Shown here piece after piece: positions 7,915-16,079 of a DNA stretch of 64,000 nucleotides; the stretch's first letter is position 1; each line of letters starts with the position of its first letter. The DNA comes from Maridesulfovibrio sp. (GTDB lineage Bacteria > Desulfobacterota > Desulfovibrionia > Desulfovibrionales > Desulfovibrionaceae): positions 2,361,501-2,425,500 of the forward strand of contig NZ_OY762999.1 in NCBI RefSeq assembly GCF_963666665.1. The letters are read 5' to 3'. The notes beneath the pieces were generated by a model that saw nothing but the letters and a program-made list of their open reading frames with translations, was not told where the DNA came from and made no database searches. The translations under genes were made by a program, and so were the position numbers.

Positions 7915-10029
7915 CTATTCCTTGCCCAGCTCGCTGAATTTCTGCACGTCAGGGTCCTGTGCGTATTCCGCACCGGCTTCCGCATCGTAGCAGGTCAGGC
8001 CGCAACGCAGGCAGCGACTGCCTTCCTTACGGGCTGCTTCATAAACGATTGAGCCTTTTACTTCTTCCTTGAATGTGGACCTGCGTTCTTCAACAGTTAT
8101 CTCGGGAACCTTGATTCTCGGGATGGTGTAAGTAACGTCCATATTCTTGAGGATGGATTCAGGAATAACGCGCAGCTGCGGGTTCTTGGGCTCGGGAATT
8201 TCACCTTCGGTAACGAAGTGGTGGATTCCACGGGCTGCCATACGTCCGTCAGCAACGGCCTGAATAATGATTGAACGACCGGTATGCAGTTCACCACCAA
8301 CGAATACGTTAGGCATGCTGGTCTGCATGGAGGTACTGTCGCAATCAATACCGCCGGTTTTCTTGTTGATTTTGAAGGGAATATTTCCTTCAGCATCAAT
8401 AAACGGGGTCATATCGGGGACACGGTCAGTGGCGATAACGACCAGATCGGCATCAATGGTCTGCTCAGTGCCTTCAACAGGCAGGGGGTCGCCAAGGGCC
8501 TTCTGGGGATCCTTGTACTGAACTTCAATATATTCAACGCCGCTGAGCTTACCGTTTTCAGCAATAAAACGGGTAGGCTTGGTCAGGAAGAGAAGTTCAC
8601 TTCCCAACTCAGTAGCGCGTTTAACTTCGTTCTTGTTGGCAGACATCTTACGCTGGATGCAACCGACCAGAGAGGTCACTTTGCAGTCCAGACGTGCTGC
8701 ACTGCGCACAACATCCATAGCGGTGTTGGTGTCACCGACAACAACAATCTTCTTGCCTTTGAGGTCAGTGATGGACTTGCCGACTTCCTCAAGGAAGGTA
8801 ATCGCATCCATAACGCCTTCAGCTTCAGCATTCTCAAGCTCAAGAGCGGGAACTTTCCAGGCACCTGTTGCGATGAACACAGCTTCAAAACCGTCACGCT
8901 CAAGGGTTTCGAAAGTGATATCCTTACCGAACTCAACGCCGTTCTTAACTTCAACTCCGAGGTCGAGGATGGTCTGAACCTCCCAGTCAACAACCTTGGA
9001 AGGCAGACGGTATTCAGGGATAATACCCTTCATCATACCGCCGGTCTGCTCACGCTTTTCAAAGATCACAGGTTCGTGACCGATACGGCGCAGAAAGTAA
9101 GCTGCGGAAAGACCTGCGGGACCGGCACCGATGATTGCAATCTTGTGACCGGAAGGCGGGTTGCAGTTCAGGTTCACGCGGGAACCGGAATTCATTTCCC
9201 AGTCAGCAACGAAACGGTGCAAAGTGTGGATAGCCACACCATCATCAGCGATGTTACGGCGGCAGATGGTTTCGCAGGGTGCGGGGCAGAGACGGCCAAC
9301 GGCCAGCGGCAGCGGGTTGCGTTCCTTCATGGTCAGCAGTGCGCCGCGCATGTCGCCGTTTTTCATCTGGTTGATATAGGTACGAACGTCGATCTGGGCC
9401 GGGCATTTCTGCATGCAGGGAGCCAGACAATCGTCGATTTTGTTAAGATGGAGCAGGTCCATGGTCATACCGCTCACGCGGATAGCTCCGGTGGGGCAGA
9501 CTTCTGCGCATTTACCGCAGGAAACGCAGGCGTTCATGTCTACAACAGGCACGCCGTCTTCGTTGAGGCGGATTGCATCAAAACCGCAGACCTTTACGCA
9601 GGAACCGAGACCGAGACAACCGAGACCGCAGGATTTCTCACCACCGTAAAGCAGTGCTTCAGCGCGGCAGTCTTCAACCCCTTCGTAATCGAAGAGCAAA
9701 TTTGCGCGGGAACCACCGGTGCAGATGTTGTTGGCAACCTTGGGTTCTTTGAAAGAAGCTTCAAGGCCCATGATAGCTGCAATATTTTCGGCAATCTCAG
9801 GACCACCGGCAACGCAGATTTCGGGACCGGCTTCGCCCTTTACAATCGCTCCTGCAGCAGCACTGCAACCGGGATATCCGCAACCACCGCAGTTAGCGCC
9901 GGGAAAGCATCCTTCAACTTCAGCAATGCGGGGATCTTCCTCAACATGCAGGACTTTGGATGCGGCAGCCAGAACTGCTGCAGCGGTTAGACCGAGCATG
10001 AATAGGACCAGTATAGAAGAAGTAACCAT
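7915..10029 (-). CDS. rnfB: RnfB electron-transfer subunit fused to a GltD-like flavin oxidoreductase
   Basis: 704 residues, far longer than an ordinary RnfB (roughly 190-330). An N-terminal membrane helix (5-25) is followed by the RnfB iron-sulfur domain (Cys41, 47, 50, 55), further cysteines (134, 138, 144, 148) and a 4Fe-4S motif CVSCGKCAEVCP (168-178). From about residue 195 it becomes a glutamate-synthase-small-subunit-like module: a second cysteine-rich cluster domain (201-256), an FAD site GAGPAG at 301-306 and a second nucleotide site VGDTNTAMD at 431-439 in place of the common GGGNTA. A CLRCGLTC motif closes the C-terminus. RnfB normally takes electrons from ferredoxin; the extra module suggests a further NAD(P)H or flavin entry point. 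The fusion is directly seen; its substrate is inferred. Confidence 0.9.
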   Translation of the reverse strand: MVTSSILVLFMLGLTAAAVLAAASKVLHVEEDPRIAEVEGCFPGANCGGCGYPGCSAAAGAIVKGEAGPEICVAGGPEIAENIAAIMGLEASFKEPKVANNICTGGSRANLLFDYEGVEDCRAEALLYGGEKSCGLGCLGLGSCVKVCGFDAIRLNEDGVPVVDMNACVSCGKCAEVCPTGAIRVSGMTMDLLHLNKIDDCLAPCMQKCPAQIDVRTYINQMKNGDMRGALLTMKERNPLPLAVGRLCPAPCETICRRNIADDGVAIHTLHRFVADWEMNSGSRVNLNCNPPSGHKIAIIGAGPAGLSAAYFLRRIGHEPVIFEKREQTGGMMKGIIPEYRLPSKVVDWEVQTILDLGVEVKNGVEFGKDITFETLERDGFEAVFIATGAWKVPALELENAEAEGVMDAITFLEEVGKSITDLKGKKIVVVGDTNTAMDVVRSAARLDCKVTSLVGCIQRKMSANKNEVKRATELGSELLFLTKPTRFIAENGKLSGVEYIEVQYKDPQKALGDPLPVEGTEQTIDADLVVIATDRVPDMTPFIDAEGNIPFKINKKTGGIDCDSTSMQTSMPNVFVGGELHTGRSIIIQAVADGRMAARGIHHFVTEGEIPEPKNPQLRVIPESILKNMDVTYTIPRIKVPEITVEERRSTFKEEVKGSIVYEAARKEGSRCLRCGLTCYDAEAGAEYAQDPDVQKFSELGKE

Positions 10030-10056
10030 AACTAAATATTCTCCTTGCTTTGCCTG

Positions 10057-10632
10057 TTAAGCGGCCATGCCCTTGAAGGCAAAAAAGACCAGAGACATGA
10101 TTCCTGCAGTGATCAGTGCGATGGGTACGCCTCTGAAAACATGGGGAACCGGAGCTACGTCCAGACGTTCACGAATGGACGAAATGATGACCAAAGCGAT
10201 GAGGAAACCGATACCGGAAGCCATACCGTAGGCCATGGACTTGATAAAAGAGTACCCGTTACGCTGAACCATGATTGCCACACCGAGCACTGCGCAGTTG
10301 GTGGTAATCAGGGGCAGGAAGAGACCCAGAGACTTGTACAGGGGCGGGATAACCTTTTTAAGAAACATCTCAACGAACTGTACCAGTGATGCGATGACCA
10401 GAATGAAAACAATGGTCTGCAGGTACTCAAGTCCGTGAGGAATAAGGATGTACTGGTGCAGAGGCCAAGTGATGGCAGTAGCCATCAGAATAACAAATAT
10501 AACCGCTCCACCCATTCCGAGAGCAACATCGGTGGACTTGGAGGTTCCCATGAAGGGACATGCACCAAGGTACTGAACCAGTACGATGTTGTTGATGAAA
10601 ATGGCGGAGATAAAAAGCAGAAAGTATTCCAT
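10057..10632 (-). CDS. rnfA: Rnf complex membrane subunit A
   Basis: 191 residues, six predicted membrane helices and normal family length. The stretch YLGACPFMGTS near the N-terminus and the central LPLITTNCAVLGV carry the paired membrane cysteines that, with those of RnfE, hold the intramembrane iron-sulfur cluster of Rnf/Nqr complexes. It lies 14 bp downstream of rnfE and 27 bp upstream of rnfB in one transcript. The subunit helps carry electrons across the membrane while ions are pumped. Confidence 0.95.
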   Translation of the reverse strand: MEYFLLFISAIFINNIVLVQYLGACPFMGTSKSTDVALGMGGAVIFVILMATAITWPLHQYILIPHGLEYLQTIVFILVIASLVQFVEMFLKKVIPPLYKSLGLFLPLITTNCAVLGVAIMVQRNGYSFIKSMAYGMASGIGFLIALVIISSIRERLDVAPVPHVFRGVPIALITAGIMSLVFFAFKGMAA

Positions 10633-10646
10633 TTTAACGCTCTCCC

Positions 10647-11333
10647 CTATTTATCCTTAAGATCTTGAATGCCGCCGCAAGCACCGCAGTGCGCACAACC
10701 GGAATTCATTACATCAGGTACGGTCTCACCCTTTTTGCGGCTCTGATACCTGTTGAAGGCGTTCATGCCTGCGAGGATTACACCGAGAGCCACGAAAGCT
10801 CCGGGAGCCATGATCATGAACTCGGCAGGCTTGAAGCTTTCCCACATAACCGGGACACCGAACACGGTTCCGGCACCGAGAACTTCACGGATAGCACCGA
10901 GGAAGGTAAGAGAGAGGGTAAAGCCAAGCCCCATACCCAATGCATCGGCAATGGAAAGTATAATTCCGTTCTTGGAAGCGAATGCTTCGGCTCGACCAAG
11001 GATCAGGCAGTTAACAACAATAAGCGGAACAAAGATGCCCAGTTTCTGATAAAGCGGATATGCGTAGGCCTGCATGAGCAGCTCAACCGCAACAACCAGT
11101 GACGCGGTGATAACAATGAAACAGGCGATACGTACTTTCGCGGGAATAATTTTCCTGAGGCAGGAAATAATCAGGTTGGACATGGTCAATACGAAGATGA
11201 CCGCCATACCCATCCCCAGACCGTTCTCAGCAGTGGAGGTAACAGCCAGTGTGGGGCACAGGCCGAGAAGCACCCTGAAAGGAGGGAGTTCGGCCCAGAG
11301 TCCTTTTGCAAATTCTTTTACTAAACGGCTCAT
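10647..11333 (-). CDS. rnfE: Rnf complex membrane subunit E with Cys-rich tail
   Basis: 228 residues with six membrane helices, homologous to RnfA. Conserved stretches are LLGLCPTLAVT with its membrane cysteine and FVPLIVVNCLILGRAEAFA. The protein ends in a hydrophilic tail containing GCAHCGACGG, four closely spaced cysteines (counting the first) not needed in the core fold, which could bind metal or an iron-sulfur cluster on the cytoplasmic side. The gene lies 8 bp after rnfG and 14 bp before rnfA. Function in the Rnf complex is established for the family; the role of the tail is unknown. Confidence 0.95.
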   Translation of the reverse strand: MSRLVKEFAKGLWAELPPFRVLLGLCPTLAVTSTAENGLGMGMAVIFVLTMSNLIISCLRKIIPAKVRIACFIVITASLVVAVELLMQAYAYPLYQKLGIFVPLIVVNCLILGRAEAFASKNGIILSIADALGMGLGFTLSLTFLGAIREVLGAGTVFGVPVMWESFKPAEFMIMAPGAFVALGVILAGMNAFNRYQSRKKGETVPDVMNSGCAHCGACGGIQDLKDK

Positions 11334-11341
11334 GGTTTCTC

Positions 11342-11911
11342 CTAGGACTTCTTCCAGATGTTGGTGATCTCAGGCTTAATGGACTGATAGACCTCGATAG
11401 CCTTGCGTACAGCGTCAACAGTACCCACGGAGGAGTAAGTTGCACCGGCAATGGAATCGATGTCCCCGCCTTTAGCGGTAATCTGCATGGAATCAAGACC
11501 GTGACCTTTAAACTTGTCGGTAAAAGAAGCTTTGGTCACCTTGGTCCCAAGACCGGGAGTCTCGGTCTGAGTAGTAATACCGATACCGAGAAGTTCATCA
11601 TTGTCCACATCAAAACCGACCATGACGCCGATGTCGCCGGAATAACCGGGAGCAAAGGCTTCAAGTGCGATACCGACCAGCTTTCCGTCTTTCATAGCCG
11701 GGAAGACAGTCACGTCTTTTATTTTAACACGTTCCTTAATGGGATCGTTGTCACGATTATCAAGTACGGAGAGCAATGCGGGACCCTGTACATAAGTCAG
11801 AACCTGCTGCTCAATCTGGGATTTTGTGGCCTGCTTAAGGTTAACCAGCACCGCACCGGAAGTGGCGCAGATGATGGAGAGAACCACGAGCATATGAAGT
11901 ATTTCGCGCAT
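11342..11911 (-). CDS. rnfG: Rnf complex flavoprotein subunit G
   Basis: 189 residues. One N-terminal membrane anchor (about 5-23) and an FMN-binding domain facing the periplasm. The flavinylation site is in DSIAGATYSS, where Thr158 is the expected phosphoester-linked residue (family consensus S/A-G-A-T-x-S/T). ApbE, encoded at the end of the operon, is the likely enzyme that attaches FMN. In this organism type RnfG may pass electrons to or from the operon's periplasmic multihaem cytochrome. The gene is only 3 bp from rnfD. Confidence 0.93.
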   Translation of the reverse strand: MREILHMLVVLSIICATSGAVLVNLKQATKSQIEQQVLTYVQGPALLSVLDNRDNDPIKERVKIKDVTVFPAMKDGKLVGIALEAFAPGYSGDIGVMVGFDVDNDELLGIGITTQTETPGLGTKVTKASFTDKFKGHGLDSMQITAKGGDIDSIAGATYSSVGTVDAVRKAIEVYQSIKPEITNIWKKS

Positions 11912-11914
11912 GAC

Positions 11915-12886
11915 TTACTTGCCTCCGAAAGGTTTGGGACGTACGCGGTCCAGCAGGGGGGTAAGCAGGTTTGCCACCATGATGGCAAAAGGCACGCCGT
12001 CGGGGTAGATGCCGTACACACGGATGACTATGACCATGCTACCGGCAATGAGTCCGAAGAGGAGCTGCGGAATAACACCCACGGGGCTGGAAGCAACATC
12101 AGGAGCGAGAAAGAAAGCCCCGAACATTACAGATCCGGTCAGCAGGTGGAACAGCGGGTTGGCGTAAACTTCAGGATCGATCATCCAGAAGATGGAAGCG
12201 GTAACAGTCACACCCACGAGGAATGCCGCAGGAATGAACACTCGCACCCAACCGGTAGCGAGAAGGAAGATACCGCCGGCCAGCACTGCGATGATCTGGG
12301 AAGCCCCCAGTCCGCCAAGCTGTTTACCGAGGAAAAGGTCGGTGTAGTTGAACTGTCCGAGAGTATCGAGACCGAAGAACTTAAGCTGATCCAAAGGCGC
12401 GTTGATCATGAAGTGTGCGAGGTTCGCGTCGATATCCATGGCAGCAGGCCAGGAAAGACGACAGAAAGCCCAGGCAACCAGAGGCGCACAGATGGGGTTG
12501 CAACCGAATCCGCCGAAAACGGTACGGCCCAACACGATAGTCAGTACACCGCCGCAGGCTACCATCCACCACGGAGCACCCGCAGGCAGCAGGAAGGCGA
12601 AAAGAAGGCCTTCATAAAGAGCGGTGTAGTTATCTACATTAACATCCCGTTCCTGCACCTTGAGGAGAAGAGTCTCTGCGAGAACGGCAGCTGTTCCGGC
12701 AATACCTACTGTTGCGAGAGCTGGCAGGCCGAACATATTGAAAGCCATGAGCAATGCGGGAACCAGAGCCAAAAGATGAAACTGCATCATCTTCTCCACG
12801 GTGCGTTTGCTGCGCCAGTGGGGAGCAGGCGAAACCGTGAGTCTGACCGCAATGTCGGACATTGCTTTAATTACTGGAGGAGTCAT
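11915..12886 (-). CDS. rnfD: Rnf complex membrane subunit D
   Basis: 323 residues with eight or more membrane helices, homologous to NqrB/RnfD. Recognisable are VDNYTALYEGLLFAFLLP, the FGGFGCNPICAPLVAWAF segment and the LFLGKQLGGLGASQ loop. In well-studied RnfD/NqrB proteins the loop before the LFLG segment holds an SGATP-type site carrying covalent FMN. Here that loop reads GLDTLGQFNYTD and no SGAT is visible, so flavinylation of this subunit is doubtful or uses a changed site. An alternative start at Met9 cannot be excluded. About 150 bp of untranslated sequence separates it from rnfC. Confidence 0.92.
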   Translation of the reverse strand: MTPPVIKAMSDIAVRLTVSPAPHWRSKRTVEKMMQFHLLALVPALLMAFNMFGLPALATVGIAGTAAVLAETLLLKVQERDVNVDNYTALYEGLLFAFLLPAGAPWWMVACGGVLTIVLGRTVFGGFGCNPICAPLVAWAFCRLSWPAAMDIDANLAHFMINAPLDQLKFFGLDTLGQFNYTDLFLGKQLGGLGASQIIAVLAGGIFLLATGWVRVFIPAAFLVGVTVTASIFWMIDPEVYANPLFHLLTGSVMFGAFFLAPDVASSPVGVIPQLLFGLIAGSMVIVIRVYGIYPDGVPFAIMVANLLTPLLDRVRPKPFGGK

Positions 12887-13036
12887 ATTTTAACCCTTGA
12901 AACTTGTATGTTTAACCGCAATCCGGTTGAATCCTGTATGATTATTCAATCAACACTTGAGACCTGATGATCCCGGGATTCCTTGTGCTACCGGAGGCGA
13001 AATCAAATCATTTAGCGCGAAGCGCAACACCTACGA

Positions 13037-14185
13037 CTAAGAAGTCTTTTCAGCCTGACCGCTTGCAAGGAGCTGATCCTTGGCGAAACGGATGTACTGA
13101 AGGATAGGACGTCTGACCGTACAGTTGAAGGAGCAAAGACCACATTCGAAACAGCTATGCAGGTTATGCTTTTCAGCCATTTCAAACATCTCGTACTCTG
13201 CGTAGCGGCTGAGCATGTTCGGCTGGATTCTAGCCGGGCAGCTGAGCACACACTCCCCACAGTTAATACAAGTTGCGTCTTCAATTGAAGGAAAAGTACC
13301 GGCAGGAATTACGAACAGACCGTAATCACCCTTCTTTACACCTTCATCAAGGCTGTAGACGGCTTCCCCACGGAAAGGACCGTCGAGAACGACCTTGTCG
13401 CCTGATTTCACTTCAATACCCAGTTCATTGCAGATATGACTTACGGGAGTTCCGAAAAGCACCCGGTAGTTATTGTCCCCAATGGTCATGATGGTATCGG
13501 TGATGGGCATACCGGTCTTGTAAATCCTGCCGAGGTTGTAAAGATCCATGACGCTGATGACTTTGGTGTCATCAGGGAATTCCTTTCCGGTGACCTTCTT
13601 AACAACGAGGGCGTCAAGAGAGTTAGGATATTTGGGCTTCACAAAAACACGCTCTGTGCCGGCAAGTTCATATGAAGATCCGGCAGCAACAGCCAGAGTG
13701 GTATGCACCGGAATAATCAAGGACTCAGCGAGGCGCAGACCTGCTTCAATGGTTTCTTTCTCATCTTTAAGCAGCTGTTCAGCAACGGAAATACCCGGCT
13801 CGGGGTTGAGGCCGTTGATAACCAGTCTTTCAGCATGGGAAGAAAGAACAGCTGTGTTCATACCGAGTTCCTGCAGGGTACGGAGCAGCTCTTTGCCGGG
13901 ACCCATGGACTTTACATCGATAGGCTCAACACTTTCTTCACCGCCGTCAGATTGAATGGTCAGGTGGTGGTAGTTGACTTTGGTTGCCTTACCGGAAAGG
14001 GCCGCACTACAGGCAGCACCATATTTGGAAGGACGCTCAGCAAGGAGTTCACCTGCCGCGAGCTTCTGGCCTTTCTTGATCTTCAGAATCTTGTTGCGCA
14101 TGGAGATATTAAGTTCCGCAGGCGCAGTGATGTCGGAAATGGTCTTCTGAACATCAGATTCAAGGGAATAATGAATTTTAAGCAT
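13037..14185 (-). CDS. rnfC: Rnf complex subunit C, NADH and iron-sulfur protein
   Basis: About 382 residues from the ATG at 14185, chosen because GAGGTAGG precedes it by a few bases; an upstream TTG at 14206 would overlap the cytochrome gene. RnfC is the peripheral NADH-handling subunit. Seen here are a C-terminal pair of 4Fe-4S motifs (CINCGECVLSCP and CFECGLCSFNC). The protein is shorter than many RnfC proteins (440 or more residues); the Gly-rich NADH/FMN-binding region typical of longer homologues is not clearly recognisable. The ribosome-binding site overlaps the cytochrome stop codon, indicating coupling. Confidence 0.93.
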   Translation of the reverse strand: MLKIHYSLESDVQKTISDITAPAELNISMRNKILKIKKGQKLAAGELLAERPSKYGAACSAALSGKATKVNYHHLTIQSDGGEESVEPIDVKSMGPGKELLRTLQELGMNTAVLSSHAERLVINGLNPEPGISVAEQLLKDEKETIEAGLRLAESLIIPVHTTLAVAAGSSYELAGTERVFVKPKYPNSLDALVVKKVTGKEFPDDTKVISVMDLYNLGRIYKTGMPITDTIMTIGDNNYRVLFGTPVSHICNELGIEVKSGDKVVLDGPFRGEAVYSLDEGVKKGDYGLFVIPAGTFPSIEDATCINCGECVLSCPARIQPNMLSRYAEYEMFEMAEKHNLHSCFECGLCSFNCTVRRPILQYIRFAKDQLLASGQAEKTS

Positions 14186-14190
14186 GAGAC

Positions 14191-14697
14191 CTACCTCGCA
14201 TGGCAATCGTAACAGGAGTCTTCACCGTAGGGGCCTCCGTCACTCTCGTGACAGCCCATACACTGAGCGTGGAAAGCTTCAGCACGCAGAGGAATGTTCT
14301 CGGTATCAGGCTTATCTTCTTCAGCGAGAGGACCAGTGGGAACATCCGCATGACAGCGCAAGCACGCCTCTTCACTGGGAAAATTCTTCTGATGTTCAGC
14401 CCTGAACTTTGCATCAAAAGCTACCGGATGACAGCTTCCGCAAGGAATCGGCCTTTCCTGACCGATGTCGTCATGGTGGCAGTCTGAGCATTCATAGCCA
14501 TACTCATCAGCATGAACAAAATGAGTAAAAATCACCCTGCCACCACTGTTGTCCATCACAACACGGGCCGGATTTTCCTGCACTGCCGGCGGAAAAAGAA
14601 ATCCCGCGATAGCCGCAACGGCCAAGACAGCAACAATTAAAGTTATTGGGATATATCTGTTCTTCAACGGATCAATCCTTAATTTAGAAAGATTCAA
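14191..14697 (-). CDS. Membrane-anchored pentahaem c-type cytochrome of the Rnf operon
   Basis: 168 residues: an uncleaved-looking N-terminal anchor (about 16-36) and a periplasmic part with five CxxCH haem-binding motifs (CSDCH, CGSCH, CLRCH, CMGCH, CYDCH), the last only two residues from the C-terminus. Additional histidines (HFVH, CHH, EHQK, AFHAQ) can serve as sixth ligands. It is the first gene of the rnf operon, 5 bp before rnfC, so it should exchange electrons between RnfG and the soluble periplasmic cytochrome pool. Multihaem cytochromes beside rnf are known from Desulfovibrio and Methanosarcina; the five-haem count is read directly here. Confidence 0.9.
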   Translation of the reverse strand: MNLSKLRIDPLKNRYIPITLIVAVLAVAAIAGFLFPPAVQENPARVVMDNSGGRVIFTHFVHADEYGYECSDCHHDDIGQERPIPCGSCHPVAFDAKFRAEHQKNFPSEEACLRCHADVPTGPLAEEDKPDTENIPLRAEAFHAQCMGCHESDGGPYGEDSCYDCHAR

Positions 14698-14833
14698 GAT
14701 TAAGGCACTAAGGCCGGAAACTACCGATTAGAAGCAAACCCTATGCATCAATTTGCAGTTTCATCCTCCGGTAAATCTTTAAAAAGTGTATGGAACCCTC
14801 AACCCACAGCCTTAAGAAAGATTCGTCCGCCCC

Positions 14834-14890
14834 CGCGATTCTTTCTTCCGTAACCTTTTGGGAAAGGCTCGTAGTGAAGAAAGAATCGCG
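14834..14890. repeat. 15-bp exact inverted repeat upstream of rnf
   Basis: CGCGATTCTTTCTTC at 14834-14848 is repeated in inverse at 14876-14890, separated by 27 bp that themselves include CCTTTTGGGAAAGG. Pairing extends imperfectly outward (GTCC/GGAC). The long hairpin could be part of an rnf leader or a remnant of a small repeat element. Confidence 0.5.
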
Positions 14891-15216
14891 AGGACGGTTA
14901 GTGATTGGTCAATCATTCAGTATTTATTTCGGAGTAACCCTTTTCCAAAAAATACCGTTTCGGTCAAGTAGGGAATGCCCTCTTAACCAACGACCAGAGC
15001 CAATAAACAATTGCCTGAAACCACCGTCACCTGACCAGCAAGTGCCGAAGACAATTGATTATTCATTCAGCTCAGCGAAGCAAGCAAATACTATACCACG
15101 ATTTTATAAATCCATGTCTGGATAATTATTTTAGGCACTCAACACATTGAAATATCATATTTTATTATAAAAAAACAAAACTTGTGAAAAAAATATTATA
15201 ATTTCTTTGGGACCCA

Positions 15217-15250
15217 AGCACAAAACCATTTTGTGCTTTTTTGCACAAAG
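15217..15250 (+). promoter_or_regulatory. Terminator with a competing antiterminator pairing
   Basis: AGCACAAAA (15217-15225) pairs with TTTTGTGCT (15229-15237) and is followed by a T-run: a plus-strand intrinsic terminator. The same TTTGTGC can instead pair with GCACAAA at 15243-15249. The two structures exclude each other, which is the arrangement of a transcription attenuator. No upstream gene on this strand is convincing, so it could end an untranslated leader or small RNA. Confidence 0.45.
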
Positions 15251-15280
15251 TCTGAAAAAAAAGAGTCTTAATTTTCAGAC
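15250..15280. repeat. A/T-tract hairpin (9-bp stem)
   Basis: GTCTGAAAA at 15250-15258 pairs with TTTTCAGAC at 15272-15280. It directly follows the attenuator-like structure and has the same design, a short GC-containing tip plus A/T tract. Confidence 0.45.
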
Positions 15281-15362
15281 AATACTTAATAACTAGCCTA
15301 AAATACGTAATTTAACATTGTAAACTATCTTTTAAAAAGGGTCTTTTTTTCAAGACTGCATG

Positions 15363-15396
15363 GTATCAAAAAAATAATCGATCATTTTTTTGATAC
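15363..15396. repeat. A/T-tract hairpin (12-bp stem) before the ABM gene
   Basis: GTATCAAAAAAA at 15363-15374 pairs with TTTTTTTGATAC at 15385-15396; the loop contains ATCGAT. It is the third such hairpin within 180 bp. Confidence 0.5.
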
Positions 15397-15520
15397 ATAA
15401 TTTCAGTAGCATAATTCTTTTCAAGAAATATTCTGAATATTGCTTGTCTGAGAATACGGAGTGGTGCTAAATCAGCTCTTTTTTAAACCAAAACGCACAA
15501 CTTTGATAAGGAATGAACAT

Positions 15521-15868
15521 ATGTATGCGGTAATATTTGAAGTTTACCCAAAGACTGATGGGAAACAGGAATATTTTGAGATTGCAACGAGGGTCAGATC
15601 CTTCCTAGAAAACCGAGAAGGCTTTATTTCTATTGAAAGATTCCAAAGTCTTAACGACGAGGAAAAGATACTAAGTCTTTCATTCTGGGAAGATGAAGAT
15701 GCGATAGAAAAATGGCGAAATCTACTTGATCATCGCGAAGCCCAACAGACAGGATTAGACAACCTGTTTAAATCTTACCGAATAAGAATTGGCAAAATCA
15801 CAATAGATTATACAGACAATCAGAGAAACCTAGCCCCAAAAGACTCGAACGAATATTTATTTTCCTGA
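15521..15868 (+). CDS. ABM-domain (antibiotic biosynthesis monooxygenase-like) protein
   Basis: 115 residues from the ATG at 15521, preceded by AAGGA at 8 bp; an in-frame upstream GTG at 15461 is less likely. The first about 95 residues (MYAVIFEVYPK, ENREGFISIERFQS, LSLSFWEDEDAIEKWR) match the dimeric alpha+beta barrel ABM fold. Members act as cofactor-less monooxygenases, haem-degrading enzymes or proteins of unknown role in stress response. Haem ligands cannot be assigned with confidence. It stands alone downstream of the hairpin cluster. Confidence 0.75.
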   Translation: MYAVIFEVYPKTDGKQEYFEIATRVRSFLENREGFISIERFQSLNDEEKILSLSFWEDEDAIEKWRNLLDHREAQQTGLDNLFKSYRIRIGKITIDYTDNQRNLAPKDSNEYLFS

Positions 15869-16079
15869 TTATTTATTACCTTTACCTATTTAAAAAGTGT
15901 CAAAGCATGCCTACATTTTATAATTGATTCTATCCCGAAATTTACTACAATTCTTTATTGGTACTATAATTATGTCACTATAAGACATAATAAAGTATGG
16001 AAAAAGGCTTAAAAACACCTCTGGGGAGGGAGTGCTTTTAGCTGAAGGGAGAACTGCAATTTATAATCAAAAGGGTGTC

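Larger units (their letters stand above)
14698..15520. other. 820-bp intergenic region upstream of the rnf operon and the ABM gene
   Basis: Divergent spacer, very AT-rich from 15130 onward. It should hold the rnf promoter, though no strong sigma-70 pair stands out. It contains a 15-bp exact inverted repeat and a cluster of three A/T-tract hairpins (listed separately). An open frame at 14790-15125 has an unconvincing composition and no ribosome-binding site, and is not accepted as a gene. Confidence 0.5.

Noticed and set aside
8284..9990. 568-residue open frame opposite rnfB
   Set aside because: Mirror frame of a well-conserved gene with strong codon bias; composition is not protein-like and no ribosome-binding site or domain is seen.
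11306..12967. 553-residue open frame opposite rnfG and rnfD
   Set aside because: It spans two genuine genes on the other strand and their junction; His/Gly/Glu-rich shadow with no domain.
14790..15125. 111-residue open frame upstream of the hairpin cluster
   Set aside because: Contains the inverted repeat, has no ribosome-binding site and an unnatural composition.
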